Of a stretch of 33,101 nucleotides of DNA, positions 1-8,832 are shown in pieces (position 1 is the stretch's first letter; every line of letters starts with the position of its first letter). This DNA is from SAR202 cluster bacterium (GTDB lineage Bacteria > Chloroflexota > Dehalococcoidia > Lucifugimonadales > VXLM01), in assembly GCA_022448725.1 (NCBI GenBank), contig JAKUTR010000021.1, forward strand, positions 1-33,101, given 5' to 3'. The translations under genes were made by a program, and so were the position numbers. The notes under the pieces are model-generated. The model saw only the letters and a list, made by a program, of their open reading frames with translations, did not search any database and was not told where the DNA came from.

Positions 1-1
1 C

Positions 2-676
2 GGTGCCGGCAAGACGACCCTTGTTTCGTTGATAGCGCGATTCTATGACGGTGAGCGTGGCAGAGGGCAGGTTTTGAGAGATGGGTATGATGTCCGCGAG
101 GTCGTTCGCAATTCACTTGTGAGCCAGATGAGCATGGTATTACAGGAACCTTTCCTGTTCTCGGGGACCGTCAGAGAGAACATCAAGTACATCAATACCA
201 ACCTATCTGATGATCGAATGGTTGAAGCTGCTATAGCTGTAGGAGCACACGAATTTATTGAGAAACTCGAAGATGGTTACGATACATATCTTGAGGAGCG
301 TGGGGTCAACCTAAGTGTTGGCCAGCGTCAACTCTTGAGTTTTGCACGGGCTATCGTTGCCGACCCACGTATTTTAATCTTGGATGAGGCTACTGCCAAT
401 ATAGATAGTCATACCGAAATCCAAATACAAAGTGCCCTTCGGACACTTCTAGAGGGTAGGACTGCAGTTGTCATAGCACATCGACTTTCCACGATCCGTA
501 ACGCGGATACCATAATCGTGATGAACAAAGGTGAATTAGTTGAGCAAGGTACACATGATGAACTGATGGACGGGGACGGCTTATATGCTCACCTATACCA
601 TATGAACTATGCTGTCCTCGAAGAGGTTAAAGGTATTGGTACCGAACCTAGGTCTGGCCAGATGTCGTCTTCCTAA
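2..676 (+). CDS. ABC exporter ATPase domain, C-terminal part (5' end outside window)
   Basis: This is the nucleotide-binding domain of an ABC transporter, most likely a fused membrane-plus-ATPase exporter half of the MsbA/MdlB type that drives export of a lipid, peptide or drug. The reading frame is open from base 2 and begins inside the Walker A loop (GAGKTT), so the gene starts upstream of the window. Next come the Q-loop (VLQEPFLFSGTVREN), the signature LSVGQRQLLSFARA, the Walker B ILILDEATA and the H-loop AHRLSTI, in the correct order and spacing. The phrase after the Q-loop and the short tail beyond the H-loop are typical of exporter-type ATPases rather than of binding-protein-dependent importers. 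The dioxygenase gene begins 49 bp downstream on the same strand. The substrate cannot be told from this fragment. Confidence 0.93.
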   Translation, partial: GAGKTTLVSLIARFYDGERGRGQVLRDGYDVREVVRNSLVSQMSMVLQEPFLFSGTVRENIKYINTNLSDDRMVEAAIAVGAHEFIEKLEDGYDTYLEERGVNLSVGQRQLLSFARAIVADPRILILDEATANIDSHTEIQIQSALRTLLEGRTAVVIAHRLSTIRNADTIIVMNKGELVEQGTHDELMDGDGLYAHLYHMNYAVLEEVKGIGTEPRSGQMSSS

Positions 677-725
677 CAACACTTATTCTTAATAAAACAG
701 AATAGTTTGGCTCATAGGGGGGATA

Positions 726-1508
726 GTGCTAACTCAGAATCAGATTGACCATTATGATGCATTTGGATTCTTAAAACTCCCCAACTTATTCTCTACAAGC
801 GAGATAGATGAACTGAGAAGTGCATCACTGAGCGTAATGAGAGAACTAAGAGGCACCGACGATTACACTACTGCTGCGAACCAATCGGTCCAGCCGTGGT
901 GTGAGAGACATCCCGCGATGCAGTACCTGATAGATGACGAACGCATTCACCAGATCCCTGAGTCGTTGTTAGGTGAGGACTTTTGGTTGGATGGGACCGA
1001 AGGTCATCTACGCGTGGGGGATACGGCTTGGCATGGGGATACCGATGTCACCGGTGTATTAGGATGGGTTAAGGTAGCGATTTATCTCGATCCCCTTGCG
1101 AGTGAAGATGGGTGTCTGAGGGTGATCCCAGGTAGCCATCGGTGGAACCAGCCGGATTTGTTAGCCCCTTTGCGTGCATCCGATACGAGCTTAGACTCTC
1201 AGTGGTTCGGTTTGCAGTCTACTGAAATCCCTAGCGTTGCCTTGGAAACGCGCCCGGGGGACGTACTAGTCTTTACTGAGCGCATTATTCATGGTGCTTT
1301 CGGGGGTGGTGTTGGTCGCCATCAAATATGTGCCAGCTTTGTTGAATCGATTAAGACCGAGGAGCAAGAAAGAAAAGTAATGGAGTTCTACAAGAGCAGT
1401 AACTATTCGATGCGTCCTGTTCGCACTAACGTTGAGAGCGACCGGCCAAGGATCAGGCGAATGGTCCAGACTCCACTATCCTTGGGGTTTGAGGTATTTG
1501 ATATCTAA
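726..1508 (+). CDS. Phytanoyl-CoA dioxygenase (PhyH) family protein
   Basis: This is a 260-residue Fe(II)/2-oxoglutarate-dependent oxygenase of the PhyH family, which hydroxylates acyl-CoA or small organic substrates in the cytoplasm. The iron-binding triad is visible as H103-x-D105 in WHGDTD and H189 in IIHGAF. R198, nine residues later, is placed to bind 2-oxoglutarate. The PGSH segment (H138) is also a family hallmark. Length is normal. The start is GTG, with a G-rich ribosome site (AGGGGGG) just upstream. The gene ends 6 bp from the convergent hisG stop. The family is very diverse, so the substrate is unknown. Carriage next to an exporter gene may be chance. Confidence 0.88.
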   Translation: MLTQNQIDHYDAFGFLKLPNLFSTSEIDELRSASLSVMRELRGTDDYTTAANQSVQPWCERHPAMQYLIDDERIHQIPESLLGEDFWLDGTEGHLRVGDTAWHGDTDVTGVLGWVKVAIYLDPLASEDGCLRVIPGSHRWNQPDLLAPLRASDTSLDSQWFGLQSTEIPSVALETRPGDVLVFTERIIHGAFGGGVGRHQICASFVESIKTEEQERKVMEFYKSSNYSMRPVRTNVESDRPRIRRMVQTPLSLGFEVFDI

Positions 1509-1514
1509 TCTTCG

Positions 1515-2390
1515 TCAAACTACCTTGTTCAAGGGATACTCTATTAGATCCTCTGCCCCTTCCTTGATTAATTGAGGCATAAGATCCCTTACCGTCTCGT
1601 TGCTCACAACGGTCTCTACGGAGAACCAGTTTGTTTTGTACAGTTGTGCAACTGTTGGAGCTTTCATACTCGGCAGGACATTCACGACGGCTTCTACACA
1701 TGATTCTGGAACGTTCATTTTAAGTCCAACTAGTTTCTCACCCAACAGTGCGCCGTTTAACATTCTACCGATCTGCTCGATCTTTTCTCGTTTTGCAGGG
1801 TCTGCCCAGGCATCTTTGTTAGCAATAAGCTGTGGATTCGTCTCCATCAACTCGTGAATAATTTTAAGGCCGTGGGCTCGAATAGTGCTACCAGTTTCTG
1901 TAACTTCTACTATGGCATCAGCTAGTCCAGACACGACCTTGGCCTCCGTTGCTCCCCACGAGAACTCGACATTGACATCGATTTGTCTATCGGAGAAATA
2001 TCTTCTTGTGTAGTTAGTCAGTTCTGTTGCGATGGTTTTACCATTTAAGTCCTCAAGCTCCTTGATGTCGGAGTCGCTGGGTACGGCTAGAACCCATCTT
2101 GCTGGTCGAGCGCTCACCTTCGAGTAGACTAAATCCATAACGACTTGGATGTCAGAGTTATTTTCTGCGATCCAGTCTTTACCTGTGAGTCCAGAGTCGA
2201 GGTTGCCGGATTCAACGTAGCGTGACATTTCTTGCGCTCGGCAAATCGAGCAATCGATATCGTCGTCGTTGATATCGGGAAAATAGCTTCGCGAATTGAC
2301 ATTAATCTGCCAACCAGCTCTCCGAAAGAGACTAATAGTAGCGTCTTCTAAGCTGCCTTTTGGGATGCCGAGTTTAAGCTTTTGGGTCAC
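1515..2390 (-). CDS. hisG: ATP phosphoribosyltransferase (long form)
   Basis: HisG catalyses the first step of histidine synthesis, joining ATP and PRPP to form phosphoribosyl-ATP. The N-terminal catalytic fold opens with [17 protein letters not shown]. The segment [11 protein letters not shown] and the product-type loop [18 protein letters not shown] (PRPP-binding region) are in place. Roughly the last 80 residues form the regulatory domain of the long, hexameric, HisZ-independent type, which is usually feedback-inhibited by histidine. The frame extends to a TTG at 2405, but I prefer the GTG at 2390 because TTGGAG lies about 9 nt ahead of it, while no ribosome site precedes the TTG. No other his gene is present. 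About 250 bp without a gene separates it from thiL upstream. Confidence 0.92.
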   Translation of the reverse strand: MTQKLKLGIPKGSLEDATISLFRRAGWQINVNSRSYFPDINDDDIDCSICRAQEMSRYVESGNLDSGLTGKDWIAENNSDIQVVMDLVYSKVSARPARWVLAVPSDSDIKELEDLNGKTIATELTNYTRRYFSDRQIDVNVEFSWGATEAKVVSGLADAIVEVTETGSTIRAHGLKIIHELMETNPQLIANKDAWADPAKREKIEQIGRMLNGALLGEKLVGLKMNVPESCVEAVVNVLPSMKAPTVAQLYKTNWFSVETVVSNETVRDLMPQLIKEGAEDLIEYPLNKVV

Positions 2391-2641
2391 GGTTGTATTC
2401 TCCAATGATAGCGAGGACCTGATGTTACGTTAGCACCTGTACACCGTACCATATGGGTTGTGATGGGGTAAGATTAGTCAGACGGATTAGGAAGATAAAG
2501 TGAGCCCTATTTTACCGTATGGGGCAATCATTGCTTGATTTGAAGTTGTCGGGGACTGTTCGTCAGGACCTCGTGCCCTTCTTCTGTTATTACAGATGTT
2601 TCACTGAACGTTACGCCATAGTGAAGCTGCATTATTGCCTC

Positions 2642-3619
2642 TTAATTATCGAAATGGTCCCAACCTGTCGCGTCGTAAGTTATCGGACTTTCATTAGCTT
2701 GCTGCACTACTACTTCCGCTCCGCTAACAATATGTCCGATGGCAGTTACAAGCACGTCTGTTGTAGTGCTAATACTCTGAATGGTCTCTAGCGGCCCAGT
2801 AAACAGCAACTCATAATCTTCCCCGCCAGTCATCGCGAGGTTCTGCCATTCATTCGGGAAGGTGGATTTGAGAGTTGGATCTACCGGTAGCAAACTGGGA
2901 TCTATTACCGCCCCTACACTACTTGCTGTACATAGTTTACTAAGGTCGTCGATTAGCCCATCACTGATATCTATTGCGGAGTGTGCACCGTGAACGCCTA
3001 ATAAGCTCCCAGTCTCAACACGAGGTGTCGGCCGCATATGAGCACGGCTTAGTATGGTATCGGCACTGGGGTCTTTGGCCAGTTGTCGTAGCCCGCCAGC
3101 CGAGGTCCCAAGCGTCCCTGTTACCGCAATCGTGTCCCCTGATTGTGCTGTGTCGCGTTGCAAGATCAAACTATTTTGACTAGTGCCAACAATCGCTACG
3201 CTTATAAAGAAGGTCTCCGAGCGGACCAAATCGCCTCCGACTACCCCAAACTCGTATTTTTTTGACGCTGCTGAGAACCCTTGATAAATTTCCACAAGTT
3301 CGCTAACTGGTTGATCTTTGGCTAGACCGAGGGTGACAACAGCGTAGTCCGGGTGGCAGCCCATCGCAGCGATATCACTCAGGTTCACAGCCATTGCTTT
3401 CCACCCAACGTCACTCCAACGGCTTGGGTTTCGAGTGAAGTGTACTCCCTCGACCATGGTATCTGTAGTCAGCACGGTTGTAGAGGCGTTAGTGGTCCAA
3501 GCTGCCGCGTCATCACCGATACCAACAAGTAGCCTAGCATCCACCTGGAAGGCTTCGGATTCAAGTACTTTCTTTAGTATCTCGATCAGACCGAATTCGC
3601 CAACGTCCTTAATTAGCAT
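2642..3619 (-). CDS. thiL: Thiamine-monophosphate kinase
   Basis: ThiL phosphorylates thiamine monophosphate to the active cofactor thiamine diphosphate, using ATP in the cytoplasm. The N-terminus has the family order GEFGLIEIL then GIGDDAA (about residues 33-39), the metal and phosphate site. TTDTMVEGVHF follows, then GWKAMAVNLSDIAAMG, DISDGL, and GGEDYELLF near the C-terminus. The frame can be extended 18 codons upstream to 3673, but those residues are not ThiL-like, so the ATG at 3619 is chosen. The final product is about 325 residues, normal for the family. It is divergent from the molybdoenzyme gene at 3815. Confidence 0.93.
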   Translation of the reverse strand: MLIKDVGEFGLIEILKKVLESEAFQVDARLLVGIGDDAAAWTTNASTTVLTTDTMVEGVHFTRNPSRWSDVGWKAMAVNLSDIAAMGCHPDYAVVTLGLAKDQPVSELVEIYQGFSAASKKYEFGVVGGDLVRSETFFISVAIVGTSQNSLILQRDTAQSGDTIAVTGTLGTSAGGLRQLAKDPSADTILSRAHMRPTPRVETGSLLGVHGAHSAIDISDGLIDDLSKLCTASSVGAVIDPSLLPVDPTLKSTFPNEWQNLAMTGGEDYELLFTGPLETIQSISTTTDVLVTAIGHIVSGAEVVVQQANESPITYDATGWDHFDN

Positions 3620-3814
3620 AGTGTCATTGTATCGGGGAACGATCCTAAAGGGATTGCATTCTGTAATGCACACCAGTTTATTGCCTGCTTATCCTAGGCT
3701 AATTTGGCAATATAGTATGATTGCGATTGCTGGGAAGTTCCCGACAAGGTAGTGGCTGGTTGTGATTTAGAAGTGAGCTTGGCCCAGTTCTATTACGAAG
3801 TCGGACGAGGATAA

Positions 3815-4426
3815 ATGCTTTTTAAAAGGTTGCTTGGTTCCAGCAAGGTGAATCAACACAGTGGAAACGTAGCACCTCCTGGGCAATATGTGACTGAAAA
3901 ATTTCCAGTTATGAGCTTTGGCGCTGCTCCAAAAGTCGACCTGGCAACGTGGCAGTTTGATATCTTTGGCCTAGTAGAGAGCGAAGTTTCTTTGAATTGG
4001 CAAGACTTCACAGGCTTACCAAAGACGATCGTTGATGCGGAATTTCACTGCGTCACCCAATGGAGCCGGTTGCAGAATACATGGGAGGGTGTTGCATTTA
4101 GCGAAGTCGCCAAGTTGGTAAGTTTCGAGAATCCAGTCACCCATGTCATGATTCACTGCTATGGTGGCTATAGCACTAATATGGATCTGGAATCTCTTCT
4201 TGAAGATGACGTCCTATTTGCCTACAACCATGATGGACAACCCCTTGACCAAGATCATGGAGGACCACTACGGCTGGTTGTGCCCAAGCGCTATGCTTGG
4301 AAGAGTGCAAAATGGGTAAATGGGATTGAGTTTATGGACGTGGACAAACCTGGATTCTGGGAACTACGTGGCTACCATATGAAAGCTGATCCCTGGGAGG
4401 AGCAGCGTTTTGGGAGCCCTGATTAA
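3815..4426 (+). CDS. Molybdopterin-dependent oxidoreductase, sulfite-oxidase-like (short form)
   Basis: This 203-residue protein is the oxidoreductase molybdopterin-binding domain of the sulfite oxidase / MsrP family. The molybdenum-ligating cysteine is C79 in EFHCVTQWS. Downstream are WEGVAFSEV, HCYGGYSTNMDLE, the segment PLDQDHGGPLRLVVPKRYAW and SAKWVNGIEFM, all typical of this domain. It lacks the C-terminal dimerisation domain of true sulfite oxidases and has no Tat or Sec signal, so a cytoplasmic location is likely. The donor could be sulfite, a sulfoxide or something else. ATG follows GGACGAGG by 4 nt. No heme or electron-carrier partner gene is adjacent. Confidence 0.85.
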   Translation: MLFKRLLGSSKVNQHSGNVAPPGQYVTEKFPVMSFGAAPKVDLATWQFDIFGLVESEVSLNWQDFTGLPKTIVDAEFHCVTQWSRLQNTWEGVAFSEVAKLVSFENPVTHVMIHCYGGYSTNMDLESLLEDDVLFAYNHDGQPLDQDHGGPLRLVVPKRYAWKSAKWVNGIEFMDVDKPGFWELRGYHMKADPWEEQRFGSPD

Positions 4427-4539
4427 GGGCTGCACACGACCGATATACACTGACACTATTGGTACGTATATGCTTTGTCACTAGAGATGGATCCGTTAGG
4501 ATGACTTGGCTGTTGATAGCGCAGCTCGTATTATTATCA

Positions 4540-4568
4540 TTGACATGGCTCGTATCAACTTTTAAAAT
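4540..4568 (+). promoter_or_regulatory. Promoter of the hspR-grpE-dnaK operon
   Basis: A perfect -35 box TTGACA (4540-4545) is followed by a 17-bp spacer and the -10 box TAAAAT (4563-4568, five of six matches). Transcription would start near 4575, leaving a leader of about 90 nt before the hspR GTG. It is the best sigma70-type match I found in the window and is placed where a heat-shock operon needs it. Confidence 0.65.
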
Positions 4569-4611
4569 TGAATCAGGTGCTAACCATTCGACTTCTGAGC
4601 CAGTGAGACGA

Positions 4612-4622
4612 CCTTGTCAAGG
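4612..4622. repeat. Inverted repeat CCTTGTCAAGG in the hspR leader
   Basis: CCTTG and CAAGG are perfect 5-bp arms around one base, and a further CAAGG copy stands at 4627-4631. The site lies between the putative transcription start and the hspR start. HspR operators (HAIR, CTTGAGT-N7-ACTCAAG) have CTTG...CAAG arms of the same kind but wider spacing, so this is at best a divergent operator candidate. Confidence 0.25.
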
Positions 4623-4662
4623 TGCACAAGGCATCTGACAAAACCGCCGAGGGGAGGGATAC

Positions 4663-5079
4663 GTGAACCGGATATTTGAATTCCAGTTTGAAGATCCAAG
4701 AAGCCGCCGTACCTCTGCTGAACATATGACTTCTGAACAAATAGAAGGCGTCTATATTATCAGCGTGGCAGCACGTATTCTGGAGATGCACCCGCAGACT
4801 CTCCGTAAATACGAACGAGTTGGGTTGGTAAACCCTTCGAGGACTGGAGGGAAGCTACGGCTTTATTCTGAAGTTGATATTGCCCGATTGCGCCTTATTA
4901 AACATCTGGTGAACGAATTAGGATTGAATCTGGCCGGAGTTCAGCTTGTTCTCGAAGTTTTTAACCAACTGCTCAATGCTAAGGCGGTTGTCCGAGAGAC
5001 GCCCTCCGGAAAACTTCGGGCTATTCTGAATGAGAAGATTGATGAGATTATCCAGACCCTGTACGCGCACCAACGGTAG
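4663..5079 (+). CDS. hspR: MerR-family heat-shock repressor HspR
   Basis: HspR represses chaperone genes under normal conditions and is released when DnaK is busy with unfolded proteins. The 138-residue protein has a short variable N-terminus. Then comes the MerR-type winged helix: VYIISVAARILEMHPQTLRKYE (about 30-51), VNPSRTGGKLRLYSEVDIARL and a dimerisation helix with ELGLNLAGVQLVLE. The phrase HPQTLRKYE-GLV-P-RT-G-RLYS is diagnostic of HspR against other MerR proteins. The GTG start has a strong GGGGAGGG site 4-5 nt upstream. It is first in the operon with grpE (22 bp gap) and dnaK, so it probably controls its own promoter. In actinobacteria hspR usually comes last, after dnaJ. Confidence 0.9.
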   Translation: MNRIFEFQFEDPRSRRTSAEHMTSEQIEGVYIISVAARILEMHPQTLRKYERVGLVNPSRTGGKLRLYSEVDIARLRLIKHLVNELGLNLAGVQLVLEVFNQLLNAKAVVRETPSGKLRAILNEKIDEIIQTLYAHQR

Positions 5080-5101
5080 AGACGACACTTAGGTAATAGA
5101 A

Positions 5102-5668
5102 ATGACCGAACTAACGAATGAGAATGAGCCCATCGAAAATGATAGTGGTAGTAATGATACACAGGAACTTCTGGATCAGGCTGAACGTGAGAGGGATCAA
5201 TTCAAATCTATAGCAGCGCGTGCTCAGGCTGATTTAGTTAACTACCGCCGAAGAGTTGACGACGAGAAAAGCGAGATCCGTCGTAATGCGAAGGCAGGTA
5301 TCCTCACCAAGGTACTCTCAAGTTTGGATGACTTAGACCGGGCTATGGAACTGATTCCGGAAAATGCCGCACCTGGTTGGGTCGAGGGTATTGAATTAGT
5401 ACGACGTAATCTCGTAAATGCCCTAGAAGCTGAGGGAGTAACGAAAATACTGACCTTGGGAATGGGGTATGACCCGATGAATGCAGAGGCCCTTCAGTAC
5501 AGGGAAACAGAGGACGCGTCAGAAGGCACAGTGGTTGAGGTTTTCCGTGAAGGCTATAGCTACAATGGCCAGATCCTACGGGCTGCACAAGTTGCAGTTG
5601 CGAGACTACCCCAACCAGAAACAGAAATTAATATTTGTGAAGACCAGGAGGAGACGGGAGATGACTAA
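5102..5668 (+). CDS. grpE: Nucleotide exchange factor GrpE
   Basis: GrpE releases ADP from DnaK and so resets the chaperone cycle. The 188-residue product has an acidic, disordered N-terminus (about residues 1-22) and a long coiled coil including [20 protein letters not shown] and [21 protein letters not shown]. The C-terminal beta domain carries [31 protein letters not shown] and [16 protein letters not shown], the usual GrpE signature. Length is normal. It overlaps dnaK by 8 bp (ATGACTAA), implying translational coupling. Confidence 0.95.
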   Translation: MTELTNENEPIENDSGSNDTQELLDQAERERDQFKSIAARAQADLVNYRRRVDDEKSEIRRNAKAGILTKVLSSLDDLDRAMELIPENAAPGWVEGIELVRRNLVNALEAEGVTKILTLGMGYDPMNAEALQYRETEDASEGTVVEVFREGYSYNGQILRAAQVAVARLPQPETEINICEDQEETGDD

Positions 5669-7595
5669 GATCTTAGGGATAGACCTTGGAACGACAAACT
5701 CATGCATGGCTGTTATTGAGGGAGGCGAGCCGCGTGTTCTCGAAAATGCTGAAGGTGGTAGGACCACTCCGTCAGTTGTTGCGACCAATCCGAAATCCGG
5801 AGAACGATACGTTGGGATGACGGCTAAACGTCAAGCTGTTACCAACCCAGAAAACACGGTGTTCTCTGTAAAGAGGTTTATGGGCAGGCAATATGAGGAT
5901 GAGAATGTTCAGCGAGATCTTTCACTAGTGCCATTTAGCGTGACCAAGCACGAAGAAAATGGGGACGTTCGAGTCACCATGAATGACAACGCTGCTGCAC
6001 CACCAGAGATTTCTGCGATGGTTTTGCAGAAGTTGAAGCAGGATGCGGAGGCTAAACTTGGTGAAGAAATAACTCAAGCAGTGATCACGGTGCCAGCCTA
6101 TTTTAATGATAGCCAGCGTAATGCCACAAAGGATGCTGGACGTATAGCCGGCTTGGAGATTCTCCGGATCATAAATGAACCTACCGCGGCAGCATTAGCT
6201 TATGGATTAGAGAAAAAAGGCGACGAAATGATCGCTGTCTATGATCTTGGCGGTGGTACGTTTGACGTCACGATTCTTCAACTCGGTGAAGGTCTTTTTG
6301 AGGTAAAGGCCACCGCTGGTGACACGCATCTAGGTGGTGACGATTTCGACCAACAAGTTATGGACTGGATCGTCGAAGAATTTAAAAAGGACCAGGGTAT
6401 CGATCTTGGAGAAGACCGGATGGCCCTTCAGAGGCTGCGAGAAGCTGCTGAAAAGGCGAAGATCGAACTTTCCACTCTCGCTGAGACAGAAATCAATTTG
6501 CCTTTTATTACTGCGGACGCCTCTGGTCCCAAGCATCTAGTAATGAGCTTATCTCGTGCCAAGTTGGAGCAACTGGTTCAAGGGTTAGTTCAAAAGAGTA
6601 TTGGCCCGTGCGAGCAGGCATTGAAAGATGCCGGTGTTTTAAAAGGGAATATCGATCAAGTGATCCTAGTTGGTGGAATGACTCGAATGCCTGCAGTCCA
6701 GAAGGTTGTAGTTGATCTATTTGGCAAAGAGCCTCATCAGGGGGTAAATCCAGATGAAGTGGTTGCAGTAGGAGCAGCTGTCCAAGCAGGTGTATTACAA
6801 GGAGATGTACAGGATCTCCTATTGCTTGACGTCACTCCGTTGACCTTAGGTATCGAAACCCTTGGCGGAGTTACTACCCCACTTATACAACGCAATACAA
6901 CCATTCCGACAGCCAAGACTGAAACGTTTAGTACGGCTGCTGATGGTCAGACTAGTGTAGAAATAAACGTGCTCCAGGGTGAGCGTGAAATGGCGGAGGA
7001 CAACAAGACATTGGGCAAATTTATGCTTGATGGGATATTGCCAGCGCCACGTGGTGTGCCACAGATCGAGGTTACATTTGACATAGATGCAAATGGTATT
7101 GTGAATGTTGCCGCTCGTGACCAAGGTACCGGAAAAGAACAGAAGATTACGATAACAGCAAGCTCTGGTCTTAGTGATGCTGAAGTCGAACAAATGGTTG
7201 CTGATGCGGAAGAACATGCTGAGGAGGATCAAAAGCGCCGTGAAGTAGTTGAGCTTCGTAATACAGCAGACAGTTCTGTATTTGCTGCTGAAAAACTGAT
7301 TCAGGAGAATGAAGACAGTATTCCTGTTGAGACCAAGACCGATATCGAAGGTAAAATCAAGGCTACACGCGATGCTATAGAAGCGGATGATACAGATAGC
7401 ATACGTTCTGCGATGGAAGAGTTGAACTCTGCACTCCAGCAGATGGGAGAGGTTGTGTATGGTCAGGGCAACGCTGGGGCCTCAGAGGCGAGTGAACACG
7501 TACATTCTCAGGATGAATCTTCCGATGAAGATGCGGATGACGGTGCTGTGGAAGGTGAGTTTCGAGAGGTCAAGGATCCTGAAAAAGGCGATTGA
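5661..7595 (+). CDS. dnaK: Chaperone protein DnaK (Hsp70)
   Basis: DnaK is the ATP-driven Hsp70 chaperone of the cytoplasm. The frame is open upstream to 5481 inside grpE, but the ATG at 5661 begins the conserved [18 protein letters not shown] and has the strong site AGGAGGAG (5645-5652). The product is about 644 residues. All Hsp70 landmarks are present: the phosphate loop GIDLGTTNS, the hinge region [38 protein letters not shown] and [10 protein letters not shown]. The linker [13 protein letters not shown] and the substrate domain follow. The C-terminus is acidic and ends [13 protein letters not shown]. No dnaJ follows. Instead a convergent deacetylase gene ends 43 bp away. Confidence 0.97.
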   Translation: MTKILGIDLGTTNSCMAVIEGGEPRVLENAEGGRTTPSVVATNPKSGERYVGMTAKRQAVTNPENTVFSVKRFMGRQYEDENVQRDLSLVPFSVTKHEENGDVRVTMNDNAAAPPEISAMVLQKLKQDAEAKLGEEITQAVITVPAYFNDSQRNATKDAGRIAGLEILRIINEPTAAALAYGLEKKGDEMIAVYDLGGGTFDVTILQLGEGLFEVKATAGDTHLGGDDFDQQVMDWIVEEFKKDQGIDLGEDRMALQRLREAAEKAKIELSTLAETEINLPFITADASGPKHLVMSLSRAKLEQLVQGLVQKSIGPCEQALKDAGVLKGNIDQVILVGGMTRMPAVQKVVVDLFGKEPHQGVNPDEVVAVGAAVQAGVLQGDVQDLLLLDVTPLTLGIETLGGVTTPLIQRNTTIPTAKTETFSTAADGQTSVEINVLQGEREMAEDNKTLGKFMLDGILPAPRGVPQIEVTFDIDANGIVNVAARDQGTGKEQKITITASSGLSDAEVEQMVADAEEHAEEDQKRREVVELRNTADSSVFAAEKLIQENEDSIPVETKTDIEGKIKATRDAIEADDTDSIRSAMEELNSALQQMGEVVYGQGNAGASEASEHVHSQDESSDEDADDGAVEGEFREVKDPEKGD

Positions 7596-7638
7596 AGACG
7601 CTAGGGATTCAGATGTTGTTTGGGCTTGCTTGGTGGCC

Positions 7639-8769
7639 TTAAGGTGATGCTGCTCCGATTATTGGGAATATGAGGTTATGTATTGCCCTAACGCTAAGTT
7701 CGGCAAAGGCCTGTGCTTGGTCTTGCGATGCGATAACCATATCGGGTAGTTCCTGGTGATCATTCAATTTCGAAACAGAGTGATTAGAATGGTACGAGGC
7801 AGGTATGTCGTCAGCTAATTTTCTTTCACTCATGATGCTCCAAGCTGACGTCCACGCACGAGCTACCGCTTCAAGATCGTAGCCACCCCCTCCTGTGGCC
7901 AACCACATTGGCGCCATACCAACAAATTCTGACACAACACTGCTGAATCCTTGGACAGTCAGTGCCAGATGTGTGATCGGGTCATGGTAATGAGAATCGA
8001 CCCCAAGCTGTGTAACTAGCACGTCGGGTTGATATGCTTCGATGAGTGGAGGAACCACTTGTTGAAAAGCCCATAAATAGGCTTTGTCACTTGTGTAGGG
8101 GAAAAGAGGAACATTTACTGAGTATCCTTGCCCGGATCCAGTTCCGATCTCTTCAGTGAAACCTGTGCCGGGGAAAAGGAACTCTCCTGATTCGTGTAAG
8201 GATATAGTGAGCACATCACTGGTGTCGTAGAAGGCATGCTGAACTCCATCGCCGTGATGACAGTCAATGTCAACGTATGCCACCTTTTTTCCTTTTCGGA
8301 GTAGTTCCATGATAGCTATCACTGGGTCATTAAAAATACAGAAACCAGATGTGTAAGCTGGCATTGCGTGGTGTAGTCCCCCAGAGATGTTGAAAGCTAC
8401 ATTAACCTGACCAGATAGCAACAAGTCGATGCCTTTCATGGACCCACCAGTTGATAGTATTGCTGCGTCGTACATTCCTGGATACACCGGGTTGTCTCCA
8501 GAACCAAATCCAAACAGTGATGGTTGTAAAGTTATGTCTCCTTGACTCAAGCGACGGGTCGCGTTGACGTATGTATCACTGTGAAACTGTAATATCTCAG
8601 CTTCAGAAGCTAGCCTCGGCTCTTGGAGTAGAGTGGAATCGATCAATCCGTAGGAACTAGCCAGCTCGTAGGTATAACGCAACCGTGTGGGTTGCATTGG
8701 GTGACTTGGACTTAAAACGTGCTTAGACATCGTGTCGTCATAAATGAACGCTGCGGGAGTCTGTCTCAT
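7639..8769 (-). CDS. Histone deacetylase family protein (AcuC-like)
   Basis: This is a 376-residue zinc-dependent deacetylase of the arginase/HDAC superfamily, close to AcuC-type bacterial proteins. Known relatives remove acetyl groups from acetyl-CoA synthetase or from acetylpolyamines. Catalytic histidines H133-H134 lie in GGLHHAMP. Zinc ligands are D169 and H171 in YVDIDCHHGDGVQ and D258 in QLGVDSHYHDP. The transition-state tyrosine is in GGGGYDLEAVARAW. The ATG has a GTAGGAG site about 10 nt upstream. It is the last gene of a minus-strand run behind fabF (63 bp gap). An acetyl-CoA synthetase gene is not adjacent, so the target is not indicated. Confidence 0.9.
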   Translation of the reverse strand: MRQTPAAFIYDDTMSKHVLSPSHPMQPTRLRYTYELASSYGLIDSTLLQEPRLASEAEILQFHSDTYVNATRRLSQGDITLQPSLFGFGSGDNPVYPGMYDAAILSTGGSMKGIDLLLSGQVNVAFNISGGLHHAMPAYTSGFCIFNDPVIAIMELLRKGKKVAYVDIDCHHGDGVQHAFYDTSDVLTISLHESGEFLFPGTGFTEEIGTGSGQGYSVNVPLFPYTSDKAYLWAFQQVVPPLIEAYQPDVLVTQLGVDSHYHDPITHLALTVQGFSSVVSEFVGMAPMWLATGGGGYDLEAVARAWTSAWSIMSERKLADDIPASYHSNHSVSKLNDHQELPDMVIASQDQAQAFAELSVRAIHNLIFPIIGAASP

Positions 8770-8832
8770 TAGATAGCGACTCCTACCTTACGGTTCATTG
8801 ATAAACAGATGTCTTATTGGTGAGGCGAATTA

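Noticed and set aside
2519-2791. 90-codon plus-strand frame between hisG and thiL
   Set aside because: More than half of it is antisense to thiL, it has no ribosome site and its composition is not protein-like.
3620-3814. TATGAT/TATAGT boxes in the thiL-molybdoenzyme divergent gap
   Set aside because: No acceptable -35 box at 16-18 bp from either, so no promoter is called although one must exist.
4501-4638. 45-codon plus-strand frame with a hydrophobic start (MTWLLIAQLVLLSLTWLV)
   Set aside because: No ribosome site at the right distance, and the frame runs through the hspR promoter and leader. The hydrophobic stretch may be chance from the AT-rich promoter.
6846-7232. 128-codon minus-strand frame inside dnaK
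   Set aside because: It is an antisense shadow of a highly conserved gene with low-quality composition.
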